Origin: Myripristis murdjan
Taxonomy: Eukaryota; Chordata; Actinopteri; Holocentriformes; Holocentridae
Assembly: GCF_902150065.1 (NCBI RefSeq)
Contig: NC_043990.1
Span: forward strand, 12,373,740 to 12,437,739
Reading direction: 5' to 3'
DNA length: 64,000 nt
Position 1 is the stretch's first letter; every line of letters begins with the position of its first letter. The notes beneath the pieces are model-generated. The model was given only the letters and a program-made list of their open reading frames with translations, ran no database searches and was not told the origin of the DNA. The translations under genes were made by a program, and so were the position numbers. Below are positions 1-10,400 of this stretch, one piece after another.

Positions 1-24
1 TCTGTGTCACACACAAACACACAC

Positions 25-3000
25 CTTGAGAATAGCAGATGAAGTGTACCCCCTCGGCTGCATTTTGCATTATGGGGTAAATAGCTGCCTTGAAGCCCTC
101 CACCTGCTTCCACAGAGGCTGTAGGCTGGCGCTTCGGTCAAACAAGTCAATAACTGATACGTTGGTTCCAGGATGAGACTGCAAAAGACAGAGATGACAT
201 CATTTGTTAAACCGGATGCATCGAGCTCATAGGGAGGCCCTCCTAATACTAGAGCATGTAGTGTTAAATGGGTCTAATAAGAGGCAGGGTTAGAGGCAGT
301 GGCAGGAAGACTGATTGATTGTTATTTGGACTAATGGTCTCATAATGATCCAGATTCCTGTGTTATCAACACGGCTGCAGCTTATCCTATAGAGTGGCCG
401 ATTACTAATTGATTACCGGATGTGCTTTAAACATTAATGATTCAGTGGTATGTTGGTAAGTGGGCACGACTGTGCATCTGAGTCTGAATTTCCCCTTTAA
501 TTTTTCCCCCTGCAGATATCTCACTGGTCTGGTTTCAGCCTAAAGCATTTTTAGATGGCAGAGAGAAAAAAAAAAGGGGAACTGGAAACAAGATTAACCC
601 TCTCAGCCGTACCAGTCTCTATAGCATAAACACATTCTGAGATCTGATTTATTCGAAGGTGGAGATTTTAATCCAGTAACAAAGAGGGAAATTTGAGTGT
701 ACTTGGGCGAAGTTTACACACAGAAATTTGACCATAAATAATCACAATAATATCCAACTCACAACTTTAACTGATAAAAAACGTAGATCGGCTCTAGATC
801 AGCAATATTTTGGTCATTCCCTCAAGGAAATTTCAGAGTAAAAACTACAGGCTATTGCTTTTAACTATACAAGACTATAACAGGTGTTATCAAACCTTTT
901 TTTTTTTCATATTTCATCACTGTTTGAATGATTTGAGATACTTTGAGTGATCTTTACCTGGGAATATGAATATGAGAATGCGAAAAAGAACATTTTGTTC
1001 TGTGTCCGGTGTTAAATTGTTTGCTTTAACTCTCTCAAACTGATTGAAAGTGGTACAATTCAATATGGGGTGCCGAATGTAAAAATTCGGTCACCATTTT
1101 ATAGACAACATATTTCGAACATTTAGCTGACTTTCCTCACATTTAGCTCATTTTTCTTTCATTTTTCTTTCATTTGAGACAAAAATTCATGTAAAACAGC
1201 ATGTTCTCTAATTGTTAAAAAAATGTGTACACATGAAAAATAAATCTAAATCTAAATGCTAAATCTAAATCTAAATGTTAAATGTAAATCTAAATGTTAA
1301 ATCTAAATGTAAATGTTAAATCTAAATGTAAATGTTAAATGTAAATCTAAATGTTAAATCTAAATGTAAATGTTAAATGTAAATCTAAATGTTAAATGTA
1401 AATCTAAATGTTAAATCTAAATCTAAATGTTAAATGTAAATCTAAATGTTAAATCTAAATGTAAATGTTAAATGTAAATCTAAATGTTAAATCTAAATGT
1501 AAATGTTAAATGTAAATCTAAATGTTAAATGTAAATCTAAATGTTAAATCTAAATGTAAATGTTAAATCGGTCGCCAAGTGTAAAGCTAAATATTTAGAA
1601 ATTATGCAAATTGGGCAGGTCAGCGCCCGTCGTCCACGCCCCTGGCAGTAGCCTCAGATCATGTGGCCCCGCCCACACCACCGACTGCGGCTCAGTGGGT
1701 GAGGCGAGGTGTAGAGGCAGAGACATGGCCGGTTCGCTCCCGACAGAGGAGCTCGAGAGGGCCGTTGTGGCCGGTGTGCGGGCTGCACTATAGGGGATGA
1801 TTCCAGGGGTGCACTCCACACCACAAACGGTAAGTGAAGCAGTTGAATTTTAACTTATTAACTAATTCTGGACGGAGTTCCTGTTAGCTTAGTTAGCTGT
1901 TCCTGTTAACGTAGCTCCTCCTGCCCTAAGCAAACTCGTTTAATGCGCAGCGCGATTACCTGTGAATGGCGGAGTCACACAATCAATAATCAACCATGTT
2001 GTCTGTGTTGCTGTCCATTGTGCTGCTGCAACTGCGTATAAACAAAAGTTGATTTATGATGAAAGGTATATATGGCAGTCTGTGTGCGCAGCGCACCTGT
2101 CAGATCCGGCAGACCTGACCGGGTGGGCGTGGTGCCGGCCGAGGCACCGGCCGGCATCAGGTGGGCCGGCCAGTGTGCGCCGCCACCCGGTTGAATGTAG
2201 CAGCCAGCGGACATGCCGCTCCAGCTGGAGGGTTAGGAGGGTGTGCGATTTTGTGAATGAGAAACGTTACGAGGGCTGTGATGCAGCAAAAAGCGCTTAA
2301 AGTTGCCACAGAGCTATACCCCGCACTGAGTTTAAAGCTAGCATGGGCTGATGTTGCAGAATGTCCATATAAAAAGTATTTTTCCAAAAAAGGGTCTTGA
2401 AAAAGAGAGACATGAAACATGGTCACTGTTGCTACTGGTAACCACTGAGTTGTGGTTAACTAGTGTTACGTTTTTCAAACATAGCTATAGCTAATCTTTA
2501 CTGTGGATCACATAACCTTTGCTAGCATCCAAGTCACACTGACAAACGGTGACGTTAGCTTGTCGGCCGACAAGCTAACGTCACCGTTTGTCAGTGTGAC
2601 TTGGATGCTAGCAAAGGTTATGTGATCCACAGTAAAGATTAGCTATAGCTATGTTTGAAAAACGTAACACTAGTTAACCACAACTCAGTGGTTACCAGTA
2701 GCAACAGTGACCATGTTTCATGTCTCTCTTTTTCAAGACCCTTTTTTGGAAAAATACTTTTTATATGGACATTCTGCAACATCAGCCCATGCTAGCTTTA
2801 AACTCAGTGCGGGGTATAGCTCTGTGGCAACTTTAAGCGCTTTTTGCTGCATCACAGCCCTCGTAACGTTTCTCATTCACAAAATCGCACACCCTCCTAA
2901 CCCTCCAGCTGGAGCGGCATGTCCGCTGGCTGCTACATTCAACCGGGTGGCGGCGCACACTGGCCGGCCCACCTGATGCCGGCCGGTGCCTCGGCCGGCA

Positions 3001-4748
3001 CCACGCCCACCCGGTCAGGTCTGCCGGATCTGACAGGTGCGCTGCGCACACAGACTGCCATATATACCTTTCATCATAAATCAACTTTTGTTTATACGCA
3101 GTTGCAGCAGCACAATGGACAGCAACACAGACAACATGGTTGATTATTGATTGTGTGACTCCGCCATTCACAGGTAATCGCGCTGCGCATTAAACGAGTT
3201 TGCTTAGGGCAGGAGGAGCTACGTTAACAGGAACAGCTAACTAAGCTAACAGGAACTCCGTCCAGAATTAGTTAATAAGTTAAAATTCAACTGCTTCACT
3301 TACCGTTTGTGGTGTGGAGTGCACCCCTGGAATCATCCCCTATAGTGCAGCCCGCACACCGGCCACAACGGCCCTCTCGAGCTCCTCTGTCGGGAGCGAA
3401 CCGGCCATGTCTCTGCCTCTACACCTCGCCTCACCCACTGAGCCGCAGTCGGTGGTGTGGGCGGGGCCACATGATCTGAGGCTACTGCCAGGGGCGTGGA
3501 CGACGGGCGCTGACCTGCCCAATTTGCATAATTTCTAAATATTTAGCTTTACACTTGGCGACCGATTTAACATTTACATTTAGATTTAACATTTAGATTT
3601 ACATTTAACATTTAGATTTACATTTAACATTTACATTTAGATTTAACATTTAGATTTACATTTAACATTTACATTTAGATTTAACATTTAGATTTACATT
3701 TAACATTTACATTTAGATTTAACATTTACATTTAGATTTAACATTTAGATTTACATTTAACATTTACATTTAGATTTAACATTTAGATTTACATTTAACA
3801 TTTACATTTAGATTTAACATTTACATTTAGATTTAACATTTAGATTTACATTTAACATTTAGATTTAGATTTAGCATTTATATTTAGATTTATTTTTCAT
3901 GTGTACACATTTTTTTAACAATTAGAGAACATGCTGTTTTACATGAATTTTTGTCTCAAATGAAAGAAAAATGAGCTAAATGTGAGGAAAGTCCGCTAAA
4001 TGTTCGAAATATGTTGTATGTAAAATGGTGACCGAATTTTTACATTCGGCACCCCATAATTCAAAGGTAACGATAAAGTCATCACTCAAACATTTTTGTA
4101 CAGAAACAATTTGTAGTGAGTTAAATTCTGGTGAAATGAATCTATTCCCCCTTTTGCTGAGGAGCCTCTGGAAGCCCCTTGAGGACCCCACTTTGAAATC
4201 ACTGCACTATAACATAAAATGACCATGCATTTACTAAGACATGGTGATTACTACAACTCAGTCTGGTAAACAACTGCATATTTCCTAGGCCATATAAAGG
4301 AAAAATAAATAACATGGTATTTGGAGGCTGTATGTTGCACGCTGCAGGTCAACTTTGTGCTGACAACATGTTAGTGGTGGTGACATAATCTAAGGCCTGC
4401 AGCAGATGTAACTGAGGTGCATGTTGTGACCTTCTCCTGATAAAAATAAAAAAGACACAAGACAGAAAAACAAATATGACCTGATTTCTTGCAAACTGAC
4501 CCGAATAAATCCCAGAGGGTGCACACACGCCAGCATTAATAAACCAGTTTCCCTGCAGTGTGACTCACCTGGTTGATGAAGCGGAGTAAATTAACAAAAT
4601 CCCCTGAGCTGTCGAACAAGCCGTGGACAATCACCACCGGCTTGTATCCGGCTACCGCAACCCAGAGACACGCACCGAGCAGCGGACACAGCAGCCGCGT
4701 CGCCCCGCTTTTCCTCCCGCCTGACCCAGCAGAGTGGGAGCCTTTCAT
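25..4748 (-). CDS. ppt2: palmitoyl-protein thioesterase 2, first two coding exons (partial)
   Basis: PPT2 is a lysosomal alpha/beta-hydrolase that removes acyl groups from thioesters. Two coding exons are visible. Exon 1 is 4569-4748 (60 codons), with ATG at 4748 and donor GTGAGT. Exon 2 is 25-178, acceptor TTTTGCAG, donor GTGTGT; the rest lies beyond the left edge. Exon 1 encodes a basic N-terminus, a hydrophobic signal-anchor stretch (about residues 18-34), then [17 protein letters not shown], which holds the oxyanion-loop HGLFDSS of the family. Exon 2 encodes [14 protein letters not shown] and ends in FICYSQG, the start of the nucleophile motif (the Ser of YSQGG). Reading frames join in phase 0. 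Intron 1 (179-4568) is swollen by a nested pair of mobile elements. No break is seen in the visible coding parts. Confidence 0.93.
1241..1568 (+). repeat. subterminal tandem array, left arm of the palindrome
   Basis: This is an irregular array of TAAATCTAAATG, TAAATGTAAATC and TAAATGT units, about 330 bp long. Its units mix 6-bp words (TAAATC, TAAATG) into higher-order blocks. It lies between the outer terminus and the CpG-rich part of the arm. Confidence 0.9.
1611..1832. other. CpG-rich segment of the left palindrome arm with a donor-like site
   Basis: This GC- and CpG-rich stretch stands out from the A/T-rich array before it. On the plus strand it holds ATG GCC GGT TCG (from 1724) with a 22-codon frame and then ACG|GTAAGT, a good 5' splice consensus, at 1830. 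The mirror copy is at 3301-3522 on the minus strand. It may be promoter or first-exon sequence of the element or a captured host fragment; the protein is not recognised. Confidence 0.3.
3565..3892 (-). repeat. subterminal tandem array, right arm of the palindrome
   Basis: This is the mirror copy of the left array, with the same length and the same order of units in reverse complement. Identical length is notable because such arrays normally change copy number quickly. Confidence 0.9.
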
Positions 4749-5728
4749 TATTAGAGCCCGGTCAAAAAAATAAAATAATAATAATAATAAAAAATAATAA
4801 CAAAAACCAGTAAAAGTCTGCAGCACCAAAATAATAAACTAGTTAAACGGAATAAATAAAAATCCTGGTGCTTGAATTGCAGGCTAATGTTATGCGATCA
4901 TCGTTTCCGCCTGGGTCCCGGCAACATTACAGATGGACTGAGGTCCGGCTCTCAGTGTCCCTCAGATGATCCCGCTTTATGTTTGATGCATTCCCGTGAT
5001 GTGTTTTGCATAATTACACTTCTGCAAAAGCCCTTTACAACTGCTGAGCTGTGCCTGGTTTATTTGTTCCGGTTTCGCCAAAACATGCAGCCGCAGGTGA
5101 CGTCACCTCCGGTTTCTATTGCCGGCCCGCTGGGAGCGCGGCTAAATATAAAAATAAAATAAAATAACATAAAGTAAAATATTTGTGTTTGTATCTGGGA
5201 CCACTGTTTAAGTAATAATAAAATAAAAATGTCATACCCTTGTCAAATTTAGTCGAATAAGGTAAAGCACCTCCAAGACACTTATTATCTGAATCAGCTT
5301 ATTTAAATATTAATACGCCAATCACGACTCACATTGGTGCTTAGGATACCTGATCCCTCCTTTAGCTGCTGCTTAAGATCTATGTTGTGCACTTTTTTTT
5401 TTTTTTTAACATTTCTTATTATCTTAAGTTTTATAAAATCATTCCAGTGTACCATCATTGCTGGCTTGAAATTCATTGAAATGCATAACCTCTTGTGGCA
5501 AACATCTCAATCTGTGTTTCAAAGTGTTGCCAATGACAGAGGCACCGGCAAAGAAAGAACGAAAGAAAGACGGGAAGAAAGAAAAGAAAGAAAGTGCAGT
5601 CCTGAAATGCTGAGATGTATTTCCCCTTGTTTAAGCACAGGCAGGTACCCAGATATGCATACACACACACACACACAAATACACAAACACAAAGAGCATT
5701 TGAACCCAGTATCATGTGATAAACGGGC
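4749..5728. other. ppt2 promoter side and intergenic spacer to the next gene
   Basis: This is the 5' flank of ppt2. It contains an ATAAT-rich run (4766-4800), a moderately GC-rich stretch (4890-5140) that is the likely promoter, then A/T-rich spacer. A GAAA-rich purine stretch lies at 5556-5592 and a short CA run at 5661-5690. No gene is seen. Confidence 0.6.
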
Positions 5729-5734
5729 TTTATT
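5729..5734 (-). promoter_or_regulatory. poly(A) signal of the CRAT-like gene
   Basis: TTTATT on the plus strand is AATAAA on the minus strand. It lies about 780 bp downstream of the stop codon at 6513 and defines the likely 3' UTR (about 5710-6512). Confidence 0.55.
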
Positions 5735-6512
5735 GACGAGTCCTGCCAACACGTGCAGAACAGAATGTCCCTCGGTGGGAAAAACAGCCGGTTAACATTT
5801 ATTTTTGAAATACAGTGATGCAGCAGATCCTGTTGATCCGGTCGTTCGAGCCCAGTAAGACGAGCTCACAGACAAAACCATCTGTCATTTCTTTGTACCT
5901 TTACCATTACCAACCAGCTGGTGAGCATTTGGTCCTTTTCAAACACAGACTTACCATCCCACACAATCAACAGGTTCAATTCTAGCGACTCTGCTGGCAG
6001 TGCAACGCATGAAACACATTTAATATTTGCAGAGGGTATCACATACGAGTCATTTAATGGCTTGTAAAAGGAGTGCAGTAAATTTATCCGTAGATAAGCT
6101 TGGCTTCATCTGATTAATGCTGGAGTGTCGGGCAAAGCTTTAACACAATATTGTCTTTGTTTTGCTCTCACCAAAGGATAACATAACGTTAACAAAATGC
6201 AACTTGCTTAGCTCGTGCTAGAATACAGAAAGGGGGTTTATTCCTTAGCAAAAGCAACAGCACCTTTAAGCCTGCTCCTTTGAGTTCAGTCGTGATAAAA
6301 CTTCTCTCAGCACCACAGTGCTCTGGTGTCGCGTCACGGTCCGGTATGCATCTGGACACATTTATGACAAAGATGAGCCTCATCGAGACCTCTACAGCGA
6401 CAAAGTGTTGGTTTAAGAAAATAAAATGTTTTTTTTTTAATCTCCTGCAAAGAGCACCGTCTCTCCTCTTGATGCTGACGAGTCGGGTGATCCTGCTTAA
6501 CGCGACGCAGCT

Positions 6513-7393
6513 CTACACAGTAGGCTGCAGCAGTTCTTGAAGCTCACACAGGGTGTTCTTCAGGGTGAGGGCCAGCGTTTCTGCGTGGGTCTCCTCACAG
6601 CAGTTGAAGGCGGTGATGGAGAAGTGGACGTGGTCGGCCTGGGGGTTGTAGCATATGGCGTAGCCGTCGGGAACGAGGGGTCCGAAACACATCACACTGT
6701 CGGTGTTGGCTGGCACCTAAAGCGACGAGAGAATGGACAATATGAGATCTTAGGGTCATGAAAAAGTGTAAAGAAACGGCAAAAGTTGGATTTGACTGTT
6801 ATAAACACTATGATAATGAAAATACCACGTACGCTATGAAAACAGCACAATAACAGTGTTGAGACATTGTGGCAAGGCTGAATAACAACTGTGCTTACTG
6901 GTTGTGCTATTTGCAAATCGTTAGCACTTCATCTGGACAGACAGAATAAACAGGATTATGGAACAAGATCAACAGTGGTGTTGACTTTGATAAACGCAGA
7001 TGATGCATCATCTGAATCAATCATCTGAATGTGAAAGGGCAAGCGATAGAGCTATACTGTTGGCAGTCACACAAAATGGCGTGTGAAATTACAACAGGCA
7101 GTGAAAAACACAGGCACCAAATCAATCCTGGTGTCAAGATATTTGTTTATGGCGGGATTTGGAGAAGTGAACGACTTAACAAGCCAGAATGCCGCAGCTT
7201 TGATTGCTGGAAATGACAGTAACAGCAAATCATGTGCTCCAGAACAACAGGAACACTCCTGATGCAAAATTTCCCCTCATGTGCTTGTATCATTTACCAT
7301 AAAAGACAGAGAACATTTCCTACTTCCATTTGGGCTGTGGTAATAGAAGCTTTTTTCCATTGAAAAAATCTCTTTAATCTCGAACGTATCACT

Positions 7394-7441
<48 letters not shown>

Positions 7442-10400
7442 CACACCTGCCCAGTTCTGAGTTTCCAATGTGTTGCCAGGCCGTAAGCTGTATCCATGAA
7501 GATTTTGGGAATGCTCAGTCCCTCGGAGATGGCCTGCAGCTTGAGGCCCAGCAGGTGTCGGTCAATGGCCTGACCTCTGAGCGCCTGAACAGAGCAGAGG
7601 ATGAGTGATAAAGGAAAAGACACGACATGTATCAGTCACTAACAGACAACAAACACCACTGAAGCTCATCAGTTCAGTTTATTTGGTCTTCACCTGCTCA
7701 GTCAGAGCGCTGTAAGCCTCAACAGCCTCGCGGAAAAGCTGCAGCTTTGCTTCCCTCTGCAGCAAAACACAAAATACACATCATGCCACCTTAATTTTTG
7801 GTCACCTGATGCAAAACTTATCCGAGCTTAAGCCTCAATAAAACAATTCAAAGTAAAAAAAATCCTTTCTCACCGAGATGGACGGATCATCGAAGGCAAG
7901 TAGGAATTTGAGCGTTTGATTTGTTGGCGAGCGGATGAACTCTGTCCGTCCTCCTCTGAACATCCTCTGGGAGGCGATGTCACATGAGGGGCACACCTCG
8001 TTGTGAACTCTAGTGGTGATGGGGAAAAAATATGAGGTTTTGATCAAAAAAAGCAATGACCTATTTCAATACTGATCATTATACGACAACGTTGAGGGAG
8101 AAATTCATCATCGAAGAGACACTGAGAGGAACAATGGTCAGACGGCGATTCCTCCACCAACAGGAGCCAGAACAATCCAGAACACAATGCAGCTGCAAGA
8201 CATGTATGGATTGTTTTTTTGTTTGTTTGGTATGCAATCAAACAGAAAAGGTTTGCAATCAAAAAATAGACTTGAAAGCAAAATATCAACATGGCAATCA
8301 AAAAATGTGTGATAAGTTTGTGATTAAAATGTGAATCAACAACTTTTAAAGATTGGAGATGCTGGACTAGTTTTAGGGTGTGTTTACAACAGTGTTTTGT
8401 GTGATGCTGAAAGTCATTCTGGTAAATGCAGGACAGACTGTGGTAAAGAAACACTTCATCACAAAAAAAAGATTGATGATGTGTAACAGCTGAAGAATGC
8501 TCAGCGTTGGATTTCTGTTTTAATGCAAACAATCACAAGAAGAGCTTGTGATTGTTTCTCGCTGAAAGCCCAGTGATCACGGCAGCGTCCTGACCTGTAG
8601 TACGCCAGCTGCAGGGCCACCTGGATGAAGGAGTTGGGGCTCATGCTGTGCTGCTTGGGCAGCTCCTTGCCAAACTTCCTGAAGTTGAACACGTTCACGT
8701 CGAGGTCGTTGATCAGGCTGCGGGAAATCACAACAACACATCTATCGTCAGCTCTGTTAAATGGCAATCTAGGTTTCATGTACAATGACGTCTCTCAGCT
8801 GTGTGACATTAGAATATGTTTTATATTGCATAAGGTGTCTCCAAATCCCATTAAAATTCATATGTTTGTGCTCACATAAACTAATGCAGATGTAAGCACT
8901 CTTAACCCTCCTGTTATGTTCAAACATCTTTTATGTTTGGGGTCAATTTGACCCCAGCAGTTTAAACCTCCACAAAATTATTATAACTAAAATTGTTACC
9001 AAAGTTTATGTGTCAGGTACTTTATGTTTCTTTGTTGATTACCTAAATAGCCCTTTAAATAAAACACAACCCCCCACCCCCCACCCCCACTTATACATCC
9101 AGTATTCCTATAACGTGACTATGGAAAAATATGCAAATCACCATAAAATCTCACTGATTGACCTAAAATTGGAAAGAAATATAAATTTTTGGTGTTTTAA
9201 TGGCTTTATATTATTTCTAAGTACAGATTTTTGTGATTTATAACCAATGCGTTATGAAGTGTGTACAGGACATTGAAAGCATATCATCATGTGAATTTCA
9301 TGTTTACCTGGCAGTACCCATTACATTAGGAAAACTCATTAAATATGAAGCAACAAAAATGATGTTAATCATTTATTTAGAGACGTTAACCACTGGCTCT
9401 GGTCAAATTGCCCCCAGACATAATTGGAGGGTTAAAAGGCCTAGATAATTCTCTGATGGGCTCTAACCAACTTGAATGGGTGTTTTGAACATCTGTCAAA
9501 TCCACTTAAACCCTATTTAACAGTGAGCATAAGGTAGGGCTTCATCACCCATTTAGTTTTTAGCATCTGAATGCTGAGTGATGTGGGTATGGTTATGGAT
9601 GTGGTCAAGAAGAAAAAAAAGAATCTGGCCTCAAGTCAGATGGCAGCAAGCCTCACTTACAACAATGACTTTCTGAGGGTGAGGGAGGCAGCTGAGCCAA
9701 TGGGAACATTTCCCTTAGCAAGGTTACCGCGACGCAGAGGAGAAGATAGTTGTGTTTGCACTCCTGTGGCTTTGGCTTGCGGTCACTTTCCTTTCAGCTT
9801 GGTTAGAATCAGAAGCAAAAGCAAAGATCTAGTTTACACTGTGCAGCGAAGCTATTCTTTCCTTATCGCAGCGAGTATCCTGCGGTGACCCGTACGCTCA
9901 CACGTCCACGCTCACACTCGAGCCACAAGACGGCAAACTGTGACAGGTAACGAGGGCGGGAGGGAAAACGAGCCACTTACATATCAAGGTTTTGCTTGGC
10001 GTTCTCGATGTCCCTCTTGATTTCTCGGTCGATGTGAAAGTAGAGCTTCTTTGGCATCGGCAGTGGGACCAGCGGGGCTCTCTTAGGGTCTGGTTTCTTG
10101 CTGCGGTGTGCGAAATAAAAAGTGAGTTCATACTTCACAAAGCAAGACTTAGAGCATAAATCCACACATTTCAACCAGTGCCCTACTTTCTCCATCATCT
10201 TCCATCGTACCAAGGGATTCTGACCAACACATCATCAGCTGCTTCACTATGGAGACAACACTCCAGCTCCTAAAAAAGCCCTCAAAGCCGCTGTTTTCAA
10301 CACAGCAATGGCTCACTCTGTAAGGAGACATTTCTGTAAAAAAGCCAAGCCTCTCTCACACAATTACACCACTGACTTGGCCACCGAGCTCACACTTCCT

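Larger units (their letters stand above)
1064..4058. mobile_element. 3.0-kb foldback-type element: two 1.5-kb inverted arms with no loop
   Basis: The two halves are reverse complements about a centre between 2566 and 2567 (core TCGGCCGA). From 1232 inward to the centre, positions pair as x and 5133-x; all long ORF translations in one arm recur identically in the other. I found one mismatch inside this region (near 1260) and a handful in the outer 170 bp, plus an 11-bp tandem duplication near 1150 on the left only. The termini read ATGGGGTGCCGAATGT and its complement. They are flanked by AATTCAAT (left) and AATTCAAA (right), a probable 7-8 bp target duplication in the older hAT-like element. 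Each arm carries an A/T-rich tandem array, then CpG-rich unique sequence. No transposase is recognisable. Long terminal inverted repeats with subterminal arrays resemble foldback/Galileo/TU elements; the superfamily is unproven. Confidence 0.8.
881..4204. mobile_element. hAT-like non-autonomous element, split by the palindrome
   Basis: The left end begins CAGGTGTTATCAAACC and the right end finishes ACTTTGAAATCACTG, so the termini are hAT-like (CAG...CTG, with a TTTCAAA-like inner part). The flanks are GACTATAA (873-880) and CACTATAA (4205-4212), an 8-bp target duplication with 7 of 8 bases matching. Without the inner palindrome the element would be only about 330 bp. There is no transposase. 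The family is assigned from termini and target-site length only. Confidence 0.6.

Noticed and set aside
1595-3538. Mirror-paired open frames of 60-112 codons in the palindrome arms
   Set aside because: Identical because the DNA is palindromic. They overlap on both strands, match no family I know, and start and stop at random points.
8044-8532. 162-codon minus-strand open frame
   Set aside because: It lies between two CRAT-like exons, has composition of A/T-rich intron, and no family resemblance.
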